Both the position numbers and the translations under genes were made by a program. Below, piece after piece: positions 33,801 through 48,800 of a stretch of DNA of 64,000 bases. Under the pieces are notes generated by a model. The model was given only the letters and a program-made list of their open reading frames with translations, made no database searches and was not told the origin of the DNA. How positions within the stretch are numbered: position 1 is the first letter of the stretch; each line of letters begins with the position of its first letter. Origin of the DNA: Scilla litardierei. Lineage: Eukaryota > Streptophyta > Magnoliopsida > Asparagales > Asparagaceae. Where the stretch lies: the NCBI GenBank assembly GCA_030789695.1, contig CM061142.1, positions 150,185,266 through 150,249,265 of the forward strand. Direction: 5' to 3'.

Positions 33801-36800
33801 TATGTGTTTTTACCTTCTTTTTCATGCTCTTTTTTTCCTTGTCTTTTCTATGTTTTGATTATTATTTTTTTTATCTTGTTTTCTTTATAGGCAAAATTTA
33901 TAAGCAGAATAAAACTTCGGCTAAGTTTCAAAAAACTGCATTTATGTTTCAGGGTTTTCCCCAAAATACTACATCCAACTGTGAAAATATCAAACAACTA
34001 CCTTGCAGTTTACTTTCCCCAATTTAGTCCTCTAACATCGTTAACGACTATGTTGAAATGACTTACTCCTATCTACCAAAGCCAGCATCAAAAACTCACG
34101 TGACTTTCCACTGACTGAGTGGGCAAAAATGTCAAAACAAAGTCACATGGTACCACGTGCTAACACCAACTTAATATAGGGTAGTTATTTGGGAGAAGAT
34201 CAGAGTAGATATTTGATATTTTCTAAGTTGGGGGTACTATTTTGGGAAAACACTCAAACAAGAAGGTAGTTTTTTGAAAATTAGCCTAAAACTTTTTATG
34301 TAAACCAGTTTTCTTTCATCAGTTATCATTCTCTTGCAAGAGTAGAGCAGTCTATTTAGAGGTTTACACTTTTAACGGTGGTTACTAGTCACTTGAAAAT
34401 TAAAGAAAACAAGCAAAAAGTAATATTCGTTTATTCTTTAAGTTGTCAACACTGACTAGGACCATCATGTATCCATAATAACTTGCTGAATGTATGGTCA
34501 AACTCTGGTCCCCGAGCAGATGCTTAAAAGAGAAAAGTGGTCGGGTAGCCAGGACGCTTTGCTTTTCTATGCTTTTAGAACACTTGTTTCTACCAAATAA
34601 CAAGACTTGGCATATAAGAGATATCCACCAAAACATATCTTGGACTAAATACAGCCATATAAGAAGAAAAATAATATATGATTTCAGAGAAAACTTTGGC
34701 CTCGAGAACCACCCTCCCTGAAAAGGGCAATTTCTGAGACCTATGAGATGTAAAGAAAAGGGAACTCGATGATGCTTTGACCAAATTTGCTAGGGCAATA
34801 AATTTACAACAAGATATTTCCCAAACACAAGAATACATGACTACCCTGGTAATGCTATGGATCTACACATTGGAAACAATACCAGATCCTCAAAATTTAA
34901 AGAAGCTTGAGTAGAACTCTTTATGCTTCCACCAAATTTTTTAAATGCATATGCCTACTTATCAAATTATATTGGTTGATCATCTACATGATTTTGTCTT
35001 AAAGGTACAATATAATACCCATAGGAAAGGAAAAAGCCCAAGCTGTATGGATTTCCAAAGTTGTTGCACGAAGGCATAGGAATGGCTGTTCACACTTTAA
35101 TGGAAGTATGAAAGTCATCAAGACTTTGTAATGCACAATCATGTGGCCTATGATGAAATATAAAAACAACATTTACAGCATAGTGCGTTAGCCATGAAAA
35201 CTTGGATAATTACACATCACATAGTTTTCATCCAAAATTTTTACAGCATGCTCGTTTACCACATCAATTCACATAATACACTAATGGAAGCAGTTTCAGA
35301 AAATTCATTAAGACTAACCCATTCAAGGACAAAAACAACCTTCGCTATATTGTATCTCATCTCCAAAAAATTCAGCACAAATGAAAAATAGTGAGAAAAG
35401 CCCTTACCCCAAATTCAGTATTGACAAAAGACTGGACAAAATCCATCAGTTGAATCTTTGCCCACTTGAAGGATGCATCCGGATCATCTTTACAAGGAGG
35501 ATGTCTCCAAGGGGCACCAAAATATAACCGACTTTCTGGTATTTTTCCATTACGTACATCAGAAGCAAACTTCTGCAAGATAGCTAGTGCAGACTCCATA
35601 GCAGGGTTCACCACATTCACCTAGCAATGGAACAATATCAATTAAGCCAAAATGTTAAGGAAAACAGTAACAAAAGGACTGAAGTGCATATATGGTATCT
35701 AGATTTCTTTGTTAGGATATATGAAAAATCTCACTTCTGTAAGAAAAAATTATACATGATTTTAGTCATCTTCCAAAGAGGATATTGAGAAGAAAAGCAA
35801 TAAGATTTGGGCCTCATATCCGAAAGCTCAATTTACAGGCAGCAGTGCTGCTAAACAGAAATTTCATAGTCTCCTTAAAAAGCATAATACTAGTCATTCG
35901 GTCACTCTTTATAAAATGTCAGGAATCAAGCACAGAAAATATTGCTGAAATATCAGATTAAACACTCACTAGACACCCAAGTAAACTGATCGAAACCCAA
36001 GTGAACTGATCTCAAACCAGGAGCCAATCCCAACAGAACATAACAACAAGCCAAGCCATGACAACTCGAGCTTGAACATAAACATGTCAAACATAGCTAT
36101 GCTCAAGCTCATTCATTTTAACCGAGCTTAGAACACCCCCCACCCCCACAAAAAAAAACCCACACACAAACAAAACAACAAAAAACAACAAAAAAACCAA
36201 AACAAAATGTGCCAAAGATTGGTCCTCAGGACCATGGAATGAGTTTAAATTCAAAGGAGAATTTATCAAGTCAATATATAGCTGAGCTTTCAGTTTCCAC
36301 AACCATTAGAAACACAATCATACTAGGCAATTTAAAATAACTTTGTGATTGTTGTCTTCATAGGCACTTAATACCTCTCATTGCCATATCACTCATGTTC
36401 CTTCTACTGGGTCCTCTCTACACCGTCGTCACCTTTCTCTCGTTTGCACAGCTCGTGTCTACTCATAAAGGAGGCAGGCAAAGGTACCACCAGTCTCCCC
36501 TCTTCGATGCTTGATTGCAGCTGCAAGTTTCCTTTGGTGATTGCAGAACACAACAACTACCTCAACTGGAGATGTGATGCATGATAGAGCTACGGTCACT
36601 AGTCACTACATCCCATGTTTCCAACCATAATCGCACAATAAAGCATAGTTCTCGACTAATGTAGCATGCTGACGGTTTCAAGTCAGCAGCAATTACATGT
36701 TTCGTTTATATTCCAACAACCGGCACATCAGATTGGGACTCTTAATGTGTGGCCACTTTGGTGACATTTATTGTCTAACTGCACATGAACATCCTAACAT

Positions 36801-39800
36801 CGAAGTGACAGCGAACATGATTATGGCCCATTGTTCTATTGTCAGTGAAGTCCAGTTGAGTTGCCAGTGATGTCATGGTAATGGACTACGGCTACATTCT
36901 CGATGTCACATCTCAGGCCCAATTAATGTTTAGGCAAAGTTCCAACGAAGTTCTGATGAAGGCCGACAATGGCCCCTAGCCACATCAAATTAAAGTCATT
37001 CAGCTCACTCCACTAGCTAGATATGTGCTGATCGCCTGTGCATCCGTTTCTAGAAAGGGGACTTGAGTAGTGTTTCATGTACGTGGGTTTACTTGCGCGG
37101 GCAAAGTTCTGGACAGAGATTATGGCCAGAAATCTGGGAGATATGTTGAGGGTAGGCCTTCATGTGGGAAGACCAGTGTCCTTTTTGTATAGGGGTGGTT
37201 TGGGCCTTATGATGCCAATTGTCTGCGTCGAATTGGCACTGAGGAACAAAACAAAGTATATGATATGTAAGTTTAGTAGACTGAGGCAAGAAGATAATAG
37301 CATGGTGAAGCTGAATGAGGAAAATATATCAGTAAGTATATCTCGGATCGATTATCCAAGAGGATGCGGAGATTAAATAAATATGTTTATTATAAAATTA
37401 AACCAGGATGTGATTGAAATGGAGTTGCAACAAGAGTGTTCTACTATCGAAATGTACCGTTATGGTTTAAAGTAAATTTTATAGGAATGAAGTTTTGTTA
37501 TATAATACAAAGTATTGTGTTACCACAAAAAGTATAAACAGAATTTGGGTGTGATAGAGACGAATGTTGCGAAAAATAGGTGGAAACACGGGAAAAGATA
37601 AGGTAAGATATGAGGATATCCCGACCAAGGTAGGTGTGTTCCTTATAGAGTACAAGATCAAAGTATATCGCTTGAGATAGTTTGGCCATTTACGTAGAAA
37701 ACATATTTTCTACATATTGATACATCCGTTTAAAAACAAAAAAGATCAAGAGAAAGAGAGGTAAACAGAAAAATACATGAAGAAAGTGATAAGAAAGTGA
37801 AAAGAATGAATATGAAAGATCTTAATTTGACAAAAGAGAAAACTTTATATCATAATTCATGAAAAACGAGTATCTGATGTCCTGGTCTGATATCATGGTC
37901 TGAGGTAATCACGATCCGATATTCTTTCTATTGAGTTAATGGAAACGCCCCCAATTTTTTAAGATGAAGGCTAAGATGATAATGATGAATACCATGTTTT
38001 TTGTAATATCTGTCATGATTTCATTAAAATATTAAATATCAAATAAACTTCATCTATTGGTAAAGAAATATATCACTGAGTTTCTACTAATAGTCTATAT
38101 TGTTTTTTTAAAGAAAATTTTGATTAGATGTAAATTTTTTAAAACTATCAATATTGAAAACCATGTAACCCCATTCGAAACCGTTGATGGGTGTTTTTTA
38201 AAGCTATCAATATTGAAAATCATATAATCCCATTGAAACTGCTGATGGGTGTTGTTAGATATTGATAGCAATAGCTGGATCTCAGAGCTGGATCTTAAGT
38301 TTGCAATGGTTTAATTGGGAGTTCTAAACAGGCAGTTCAAGTCTACATCCCATGTACTAAGAGAGGTCCTCGAATAGGCCATTCTCCATAGTCAGGTATT
38401 CTCTATAGTCCTGACTGAGACAATGCCAAATGTATTTTTCATCCCCACAATTACATGTATATTGAACATGCATAACTATATATATTAGCATGGCATTATT
38501 CATTGCATGAAATATCCTGGTAGAGAATACTTTCTAGAATAATAGGGTTTCTAAAATGGGCCATAGTATATTTTATCATATGCGTATTTTTTGGGGTAAC
38601 AAAAAATTTGCATATTTGTAAATGTTGGGCATGGAGATGCATTCATATTGTACCGAAAACAAATGGTATTATAATTTTCATATGGAAAATGATGCAGTGC
38701 CAAAACAAATGAAATTCCAATATTGTGTCAGAAGTGTCGAGCATGTCGTTGTGACCCCTTTATGTTAGTGTTTAACTTGAAAATTGAAAGACAAACTTAC
38801 ATCTTGGTAATTGCAAAGTGTACCAAAGAAATATCCTTGAACTGATACAGAGCATTCTAGAAGTGTCGGAATTGTTAAAAAAGACGTTCCTAAAATTAAA
38901 ATATAGTATAAAATTGGTGATACATTAAACCAAGCACAAGTGCCCAGTCATTGGCACAAATGCACATTATAAACTGACTGCTTATGGTTTCTAGTATTCC
39001 ATCCATAACAAAGCAAATGTGCAAATATCTCAATCCACCGAAAGTAAATAACAACTCGAGTAAAGTACACGTGAAATGTGCAAATAAAATACGAGATCTA
39101 AATTTAATGGTTATAACAATAGTAAACCATACTAACTTGTAAATAAGCCAAGTAAGCATCAACAATGTCCTCAACGTTATTCCCCTCCTGTGGAATTCTG
39201 TAAATTAAAACAAATGGGAAAATTAGTTTACCAAAATATCAAATAACAATACATGTATACAGACACTAAACAAGCTGTACTATAATTATAAAATGACCAC
39301 AATTCGATAGGAAATCAAAATTCCGTTCTGATTAATGATCTTGCCTGCCCTAGCTTCATGTTAGTGTACCAATACTTCCAGCTTTTATCCATCCATTAAT
39401 CCATGCAGGCAAAAAAAATTAAAAATCAAGAAAATGGAGTTGCAAAGTTTACAATTTCTAACTATCTTAGGCGTATTTTACACACCTTTTTCCGCCCTTT
39501 CCCCCCGCGTTTTCCCGCCTTATTTCATGCCTTATTTTTATCGCTTTTCATTTTCGTTTACCGCTTTGATGCACATGGTATGATTTTCTCCATGATGCAT
39601 GTGATCGAGCCAAAAAAAATGAATTTTAGGCAATATGGAGGCTGAAAGAGGGAAGCCGAGGAGAGGAATGGCCGTGGTCGAGCTTTGGAGGCCGAAAAGA
39701 GGTATGACACGGCCGTGTGTGCATCTGCACGGCCGTGTCAATGCACCAGCTGCAAGAAAGTGCTGCAGCAAATCGGCACGGCTGTGCCGCAATTATTCCA

Positions 39801-42800
39801 GTACGCTAGCTAGCAGCACGATCGTTTAGCACAGACGTGCCAAATTGAGTGAGTTGAGCAACAAAAGCGCAGAGACTGGATGACACGGCCGTGCCGATTT
39901 AGCGGCACGGTCGTGCAGATCGATGTCAGCTCACGCTTAACCTAGGTGGCTAGCCTTCATTTCGGCACGGCCGTGCATAAGATTTTCTATTTAAGAAATT
40001 TTGTATAACGAACAAAGTATGCTTTTTACTAGGCAGAACTTTGTTTTGTGCGTTTTTTGGGCGATTTTCTGGGGTTCTCTTTGTTGTAATCTGTTGTGTT
40101 TGATTGTAAAACTTTCTAATCTTAGTTTTAATTAGTTATTTACTTCTAAATCCCTATTGCATTGTGATTGCATTGCGATTGCATTGCATTGATTGTTATT
40201 TTCAGCTTATTACTTATTTGCTAATTATGAACTCTTTGCATTGACTTCATCTAGTATTATTATGATTAGTGAGTAGTCCTATAGACTAGGGCCAAGTAGA
40301 GTCATATTGTAGATATTGATTGTGATGGATAGTCCCAAATATCGACCTAACTTGGTTGTAGTCCAGGTTAAGAATCGGATGATGAGCCGAATTCAACACA
40401 TCCCGTTACGGTGCTATTCAATCCTAACCACCAACGACCCATTGGGGTTTTGATTTAACGCTCCTAACGGTGGGTTGACTATCTAGTGCCCGGCGCCGAC
40501 GACCCATCGGCACACTCACTAGAACCACCTATATCGTAGCAACCGATGACCCAACGGGGCTACGATAGGGATCCATCCTACTCTGAGTCCTCTCTCACGG
40601 TTAAACGTCGAAGGGAAGAGGATTGAGGCTTAGCCCTCATCGGTGAGCTAGATCCATCTGGCTCAAGACCTACAATAATGGTGATACGTTAGCCCTAGCC
40701 CTTTCTCCTAATTGAATTCCCCTTAGTTAATCGCTCTTCACCCTCGTTACATCAATCTCACGGCTACACAAAACTTGACACCAATCTCTGATTCAAACTG
40801 TCGCCTCCATGTATTCGACACCCGCTACACACGACCCATGCGCTTGCAGACATTAAATTAAAGCGACAACAAGCTTTTGTCGCCGTTGCCGGGGAGGCAA
40901 ACGGTTTGACTTTGTATTGGTGAATTGTTTAGTAGACTGTTTTCTCTCTCTTCATATTTCTATTTCTTTGGATACTAACCGTACCGCTGACGTTTGTCTT
41001 AGTTCTTGTCTCTCTTATGCGCAGGCGAAGTCTCAGCTCAGGAGACCTAGTGCCGCTCGACACTGAAATAGAAGCTACGTTGAGAAGGTTGAACGGAAAG
41101 CGACGTCGCAAAGCGCTACAAGCTAGAATGGCTAATGAACAAGAACCCACAAGGTCCCTCATGGACTTCGTGATGCCCTCAAGTAACCCGATGTCCAGCA
41201 TCAGGCGTCCTGTAGTAACGACAACATACTTTGAGTTGAAGCCGGGATTGATCCAGTTTATTCAGCAGGATCAGTTTAGTGCCCACCACACTGAGAGCCC
41301 CAACGAGCACTTGACTAATTTCTTGGAGAAGTGTGACACGATAAAGCTAAACAATGTCTCAGAGGATGCCATCAGACTAAGATTGTTCCCGTTCTCACTA
41401 AGGAACACTGCAAAAGAATGGCTGAAGAGCAACGAGGCAGACACTTTCACTACATGGGACTCTGTGTCAAGGGCATTTTTGAACAAATTCTTCCCACCGG
41501 GCAAGACGGTGAAGCTTCGGAATGAGATTACATCCTTTGGACAGTACGACCAGTAGAGCTTGTACGAAGCATGGGAACGTTATAAGGAGCTCTAGAGAAA
41601 ATGCCTACATCACGGAATACAGGAGTGGTTGCTGATAGAGACCTTTTACAACAGGCTCAAGCACCAGACGAAGATATCTATAGACGCTGCAGCAGGAAGT
41701 GCTATCATGACCAAGACCCCAGAAGCGACGAAGGCATTGTTGGAAGAAATGGTTTCAAACAATTATCATTGGGGAAACGAGAGAGAATCCGCCAATAAGG
41801 GCAGGAAGCTGCAGGTAGACGTGATAACACTTTTTGAGAGCAAATTTGACAGTTTGGCCCAACAAATCTCTCAAATTAGAACTGAAGCCAAGGCAGCCTG
41901 TTCCTCCTCCGTGGTGGCAAACTGTAAAGTGTGTGATTCAAGGACGCCAAGATCTAGAGTGTCAGTTTGAAACGGCTTAGACTCAAGGAATGTCGGTGGA
42001 GCAAGCTAATGCTCTTTATAACCAAAGGCTGCAGGGGAACACATACTCGCAGACCTTCAACCAATGGTGGCAGAACCATTCGAATTTTTCGTATCGAGGT
42101 GGGAATTTTCAAACCCCGCCCGCTGCCTCAACAGACCGATTTTCAGCAGCAGAGGCCAATAGGAAATGCTTCACCACCACCGAAGTCTCGTTTAAAGACC
42201 ACCATAGAGATTTTATGGCCCAACATGTCCAAAGGAACGACAGTTTCGAGAACACTATTATGCAAACTAACTCAAGGATGGATGCACTTACCGCCTCTAA
42301 TAAGATGTTGGAGACGCAAGTAGCCCAATTGGCGCAACAAGTGGGCGCCATGGCAAGTAACCAAGGAACACTTCCCGCTCAACCCAAACAAAATCCAAGA
42401 ACGATGATGTGATGCTTAGGAGCGGGAGAAAGTTAGTGGGACCATCTGTCAACATGGGTCCCGAAGGCGAGCGTCACATCCCCAGAAGAACGGCGTCTCT
42501 GAAGAACCCAAAGGTAGGGAATAAGTTGTAAAGCCAGCCCATGTGTATGTGCCACCGGTGCCGTTTCCATCAAGGCTAGCTAAAGCCAAGTTGGAGGAAA
42601 AGTATGGAAAATTTTCTGAGGCATTAAAGCAACTAAGCTTGAACATTCTGTTCCTAGACGCTTTGACGGAGATCCCCTCGTTTGGTCAATCCTCAAGGAC
42701 ATATTGAAGAAAAAGAAGGCATCTACGGTAGCCCTCTAAGAGGAGTGCAGCGCGATCCTGCAAAACAAGCTGTCGACGAAGCTAGACGACCCAGAGAGTT

Positions 42801-45800
42801 TTCTATCACTTGCCTAATTAAGGACATTCCCATTCGTCGTGCTTTATGCGACCTAGGCGCTAGTGTTAGTCTAATGCCTCTGTCAATTTACAGGAGAATG
42901 GAAATGGGAAATCCGAAACCAACGATGATCCCTCTACAGCTGGCCGATCGCTCAATCAAATACCACATTGGTACACTACATGATGTCCTGGTCCAAGTGA
43001 AAAGGATCACTATACCATGCGATTTCGTCATGCTAGACATGTATGAAGACGCCAGGACACCCATCATATTGGGGAGGCCGTTTTTAGCAACCGTGGACGC
43101 GATGATCGATGTCAAGAATGAAAAACTGTCATTCAGCGTTGGGGATCAAAAGCTTGACTATGAATTCAGGGATAGTTTGACGGCACCCTCACCGAAGGAG
43201 TGCCTCGGCATCGATGCACGTGAACCCCCCAAGGAGGAACCTAAAGAAAAATCCACAAAGGGAGAATCCTCTAACCCCATCGTTGCAACACCTTCAACTT
43301 CTGATTCTTGCTTGCCTAACTTCACCTTTTGAAAACCTTTTTCATGCATGAAAGGCGTCTTCAAGGCAAGCAAGGGGAAGCGCAGGAGCGTCGCAACCAA
43401 GTCTGCTTCAAGGAAGAAGTCAAGAACCTAGGATGTCGCCGATGCAGATGTGAAGAAGAAGCCACAAGAAGATTGCCCCACCCCTGCTGAGAATGCCCCT
43501 GAGAGAGCCAAAGAAATTTATGTGCCGCCATTTCGACGGTCAGAACGTATTGGAGGGGCACTCACCAAGCCTACTACGCCGCATGCTTAGACTTTGCGGA
43601 ATGTCGAGCTAACAACGTTAAACAAAGCGCTTAGTGGGAGGCAACCTACTTTTCTAACCCTTATTTTTGTGTCTTTGCTTTATTTTAGCTTGAATAGAAG
43701 TTATACAACGATTCCACAAGCGTTCGCCTAATTTCTAGTCCATTTTTAATGTGCAGGAGTTGGACACGGTCGTGCTGATGCACGCACAGACGTGTCATTG
43801 AGAAAAGAAGCCCCGGGAAGAAGCAGCAGCGACATGACCGTGTCGAAAATATCGAATTCAGGCATCGAGCAAATTTCTAGCATGGACGGCTTTCACGGAC
43901 GTGCAGACCAAAGGGAAGAAATTGGCTAAGTCACGCTACCAGGTGGCACGGCCGTGCTACAATGCGGCATGACCATGCTAGCTACAGTCGTACTGCTTAG
44001 CCTACAGACCAAACGACACGGCTGTGCCGAAATCGTGCATGGCCGTGCGCCCCCAGAATTTCCCAATTTAAGCCCTCGGCCCACCTTCTTCCCCATTTAC
44101 GCCATATCTAATTCAAACCTCCATTTCCCAAATTCTCTCCTATCCATCACCCAAAATCATCTCCTCGTCATCCCTCACCCTCCCTCAGCCTCCTAATCTC
44201 CACAAATTCTTTAAGAATCACATCACTCACACTCTCTTCCAAACCCTAATTCCAAACCCATTCCATCCACTCAAATTCAAACCCAAGGGGCAAGATCATG
44301 GCCATGGAGAAGCTCGGAGAAGTTTGATCTGCAGCGAGTAGCCAATTGAAGGAAAAGATCCGCCGAATTTGGGTAAACTCTTTCCTCTTCCCAAATTTTC
44401 AAGTTTTGCTAAAAAAATTTGTTGCTATTTTCTTATATCATTACATTTAGTGTGTGTCTTGCATGATTCCCATCCCTCTCACACACCATGAAACCCAAGA
44501 GATCAGCCCCAGCCTCCTCTAGTAGGCAACCACGCGCCCGTAGAGGCACTGAGCCACCCACACCTCCTCCCATTACACCACCAACTATAGCGTTACACGA
44601 GATCATTCTAAGGGACGAGCTGCAGAGAATGGCCATAGCCAGGTTTTACCCACACATTATGTCTACGATGAAGTTCACGAACCTCAACACCCTCCTATCC
44701 TTGGGAGTTTTAGAGAGGGTCAAAACTTTGTTAGCCAATATTGGCTGGGCCGCCTTTCTGCACACGCTCGACGAGACATACATTCGTCCAACCCAGAATT
44801 CCTGAGTTCCATACATCACACGGATGATGGTATCTCGTTTCGCTTATAGAATGTAGATAGGTATGGAACTCACGTTCGACCAATTAGATGATTTATTTGG
44901 TTGGCCCGCTGATGGGAGCGTAAGCCCCGATGAGCGCTCGTACCCCTGCAGATTCAATGCGGAGTCATTTTGGAGGGAGATCACAGGTTCAAGGGAGTTT
45001 GACATGAGGACGGCCAAGGCCTCTGCAATTGTTCACCTTTGTCTTAGAATTGCACATAGGGTCATAGCTTACACTATCTTCACTAGGACCGGCCGTGGGA
45101 CGGTGAACCTCACCGAACTCCTCTTCATGTGGCTTATGACTCAGCCACAGTGGTACGACCCATCCATCGGCCTTTCCTCCCCACGATACACCCTCCGGAG
45201 TTCGGAGTGGATGGTGGATAAGCTCATGAGGGTCGCCACCTCCCACACAGGAGAGATCAGTTGTGGCAGCCTCATCACTTTAATCGCACAGCACACATCC
45301 TTCCACACCGAGTTTCCCGTCGACCTCCGGGCTTAGGGCCACACGTCCCTTGACACGAACGTCCTCACAAGAATGTTCACGATCAGAACACAAGGAGCTG
45401 AGGGGTACACATGGCTCTATGGGCCCAAGCATATCGATTACACTATCTTGTCGAATCCCATTTGCTCTCGTGTTGACGCAGCCACGGATTGGCTTTTTGC
45501 CTCCAAATTAGCCCATGAGCGTTGCCCCACTGCCATGGAGACGAAGATCCCCGAACACTATTCACCCCACCACCCGCTCCTCACACTTCGACAAGGGCGG
45601 CCCCTCAAATTCCCACCATGATCACTGCCCCTTACCACAGAACTTTAATGCACGCTTCGTTTGTATGGAGCAAGTCGTTGAGACGTGAGAGCTTACTCCA
45701 GTTCCATATCAGAGAGCACCATCTATACGACCACGACTTCCCTCCTCCACTTGAGGGTGGAGATGAGTGACCCCCCCCCCATTTCATTGCCACATTAGCT

Positions 45801-48800
45801 TCACTTAGCCACATTGGGTGCAATATGTGATTCTGGCTTGGGGAGAGATGTTTCACTAGTTTCACCCATAGCATGGGGAGTCGGCTGGGTTTGCGTCGAG
45901 TTCTAGGGGCGTTTTCTTGTTGTTATAATGATTTGACGATGATGATCTGTGGTGCCTGCTGGTACCGTTCTACATGTTTATTGATGGTTGATGATGTCGC
46001 CCGTTGTTATTTTCTTTTGTCCTCCCTAATGATGTTGTGGTCATGCGACCCCCCCATTTTTCATTTATTTTGTTTTCCATTTATTTTCCTTTTTCTTTAT
46101 CCTCCACCACCTCTTTTACTTTATTTTTGTAGGTCCGATTATGTGATCCATCTAGGAAGACCACACTCTTGTGCATGTTGTGTACATAGCTAGTTAGGAT
46201 CATTTTTCTCGAATATACTCTGCAGACCTTTTAGGTAGCACGATTTCCACACTCCTTTTGTCACTGCTTCATTTTTAACCATCGTCTATGGGGTAAGTGT
46301 TGGCCACCGTTTTTGCCTCCCTTAGGGTAGGTTAATTAGTTTTTCGACTCTCTGAATACACAAATCTAGGTTATTCAAAGCGCGTAGAGTAGACCCGAGC
46401 TCAATGGAAATTGGTCCTGAATATAGTTTATTATTCCCCTTTAGCATGGTGCCATGACATGATTCCAAAAAAGAGTGTATATATAGAATAAGTGCACCGT
46501 TCTCCATATCATATCAAGTAGTCGGGTTTCCGTGCCTCAGGAAGCATTGGAAATTCGTGTCGAAAGACGGGATTTGGGGGAGTGCACAAGAATAACAGGG
46601 TATTAGGCGATTCGAGAGAGTAAGCTCGAGGGGTCCGTCTTGGCTCATTGCCCTAGACTTGTCTGGGTCGAGAGTCATTGGCCGAAATCTCGCTACATGA
46701 ATTATTCCGAGCGCGTAGAGTAGACCCAAGCTCAATGGAGATTGGTCATGAATATAGCTTAGCCTTCTCCTTTAGCATGGTGCCATGACATGATTCCAAA
46801 AAAGAGTGTATATATAGAATAAGTGCACTGTTCTTCCTATCCTATCGAGTAGCCGGGTTTCCGTGCCTCAGGAAGCATTGGAAATTCGTGTCGAAAGATG
46901 GGGTTTGAAGGAGTGCACAAGAATAACTGGTTTTTAGGCGATTTGAGAGAGTAAGCTCGAGGGGTCCGTCTTGGTCCAATGCCCTAGACTCGTCTAGGTC
47001 GGAAGTCATTGACCGAAATCTTGCTACATGGACCGCCCAAGCCCCAAAAAAAGATAGAGAAGAAATGAAAAGAAAGAAGAATACATGTGTATATACACTT
47101 AATCTCCATAAAATCATGTCGGTCACCATGTTTGGGAGGGGATAGTTTGACATGGCCAAACTTAGGGAGATTGGGATCCTACAATATGCCCACGGGATTT
47201 TTGCCTTTGCACGTGTAGAAGAGAGTTGGATTCTACTAACCAAGTCCTATCGGAGAGGCTCTCAAGGCTAGCGCTTCTCACAGGTGTGTATGTGTTGGAC
47301 TTGACACCGTGAAGAGAGTAGTGTTCAAGTCCTCTGCCACATTAGGTCGATAGCGCATATGAGCTTGAGATGACCCTTGACTCCGTTATATACATGTTGT
47401 GTGTGCATGAGGGGTTTGAGAGGACGACTATCGGACTTTCCTAGCATTTTCTCCCCGTTCTTATCTCATATCTTGCTCGGGGACGAGCAAGAGTTTAGCT
47501 TGGGAAATTTGTTAGGTGTATTTTACACACCCTTTTCCGCCCTTTTTCCCACTTTTTTCCGCTTTATTTCACGTCGTCGCCTTCTATTTTTATCATTTTT
47601 CATTATCTTTTACCACTTTGATGCACGGGGTATGCTTTTCTCCATGATGCAGGTGATCGAGCCCAAAACAATGAATTCTAGGCAATATTAAAGCCGAAGA
47701 AGGGAAGCCGAGGAGAGGAAGGGCCAGGGTCGAGCTTTGGAGGCCGAAAGGAGGAGGTATGACACGGCCGTGTGCATCTGCACGGCCGTGTCAATGCACC
47801 AACTGCAAGGAAGTGTTGCAGAAAATCGGCACGGCCGTGCCGCAATTATTCCAGTACGCTGGCTAGCAGCACGGTCGTTCCGCACGGCCGTGCCAAATTG
47901 GGGGAGCTGAACAGCAAAAGCAGAGACTGGATGACACGGCCATGCCGATTTAGCGGCACGGCCGTGCGGATAGATGTCGACGCACGCTTAACCTAGGTGG
48001 TTAGCCTTGACACGGCCGTGCCAAAAAGCGGCACGGCCGTGCGTAAGGTTTTCTATTTAGGAAATTTTTGTATAACGAACAAAGTATGCTTTTTACTGGG
48101 TAAAACTTTGTTTTGTGCGTTTTCTCTGGGCGATTTGCTGGGTTTCTCTTTGAAGTAATCTTCTATGTTTGATTGTAAGACTTTCTAATCTTAGTTTTAA
48201 TTAGTTATTTACTTCTAAATCTCTATTGCATTGTGATTGCATTGCATTGATTATTATTTTTCAGCTCATTACGTATTTGCTACTTATGAACTCTTTTGCG
48301 TTGACCTCATTTAGTATTACTATGATTAGTGAGTAATTCTATGATAGGGCCATGTAGAGCCCTATTGTAGAGATTGATCGTGATGGATCGTCCCAAATAT
48401 CGACCTAACTAGGTTGTAATCCAGGGAGAGAATCAGATGATGAGAAGAATTCAACTCATCCTGTTACGGTGCTATACCATCCTAACCACCAACGACCAAT
48501 TTGGGTTTTGATTTGACGCTCCTAACTGTGGGTTGACTATCTAATGCATGGCACTGAGGACCCATCGGACACACTACCATCTACATCGTAGCGACCGATG
48601 ACCCATCGGGGCTACGATAGAAATACATCCCATCCTCCGATTCCTCTCTCACGGTTAGACGTCGAGGGGACGAGGATTGAGGCTTAGCTCTCATCGGTGA
48701 CTACAATCCTTAAGCCGAGAAGCTAGATCCATCTACCTCAAGACCTATAATAGTGGTGATACGTTAGCCCTAGCTCTCTCTCCTAATTGAATTCTCCTTA

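Larger units (their letters stand above)
28539..35407 (-). other. 6.9-kb intron of the ATPase gene
   Basis: It holds a hAT-like repeat cluster, a GC-rich gene-like patch, the second palindromic MITE, a (TA)n run at 30,765-30,800 and a Mutator-like MITE. Sequence from about 31,450 to 33,764 looks like one unit, starting TGTAATACTCATAATTG on the minus strand as some Gypsy LTRs do and with three TCTGGATGATGG-type repeats near 32,220-32,310. I could not find its other end. Confidence 0.5.
35621..39136 (-). other. 3.5-kb intron of the ATPase gene
   Basis: It contains a LINE relic (37,080-37,890) and a small tandem duplication. The remainder (35,621-37,080 and 38,252-39,136) shows no recognisable feature apart from an A/C-rich run near 36,130-36,200. 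Confidence 0.5.

Noticed and set aside
44488..45621. A host gene or viral envelope gene
   Set aside because: Motifs and position fit the ATHILA ORF-1 family of Athila elements, and the frame carries three stops.
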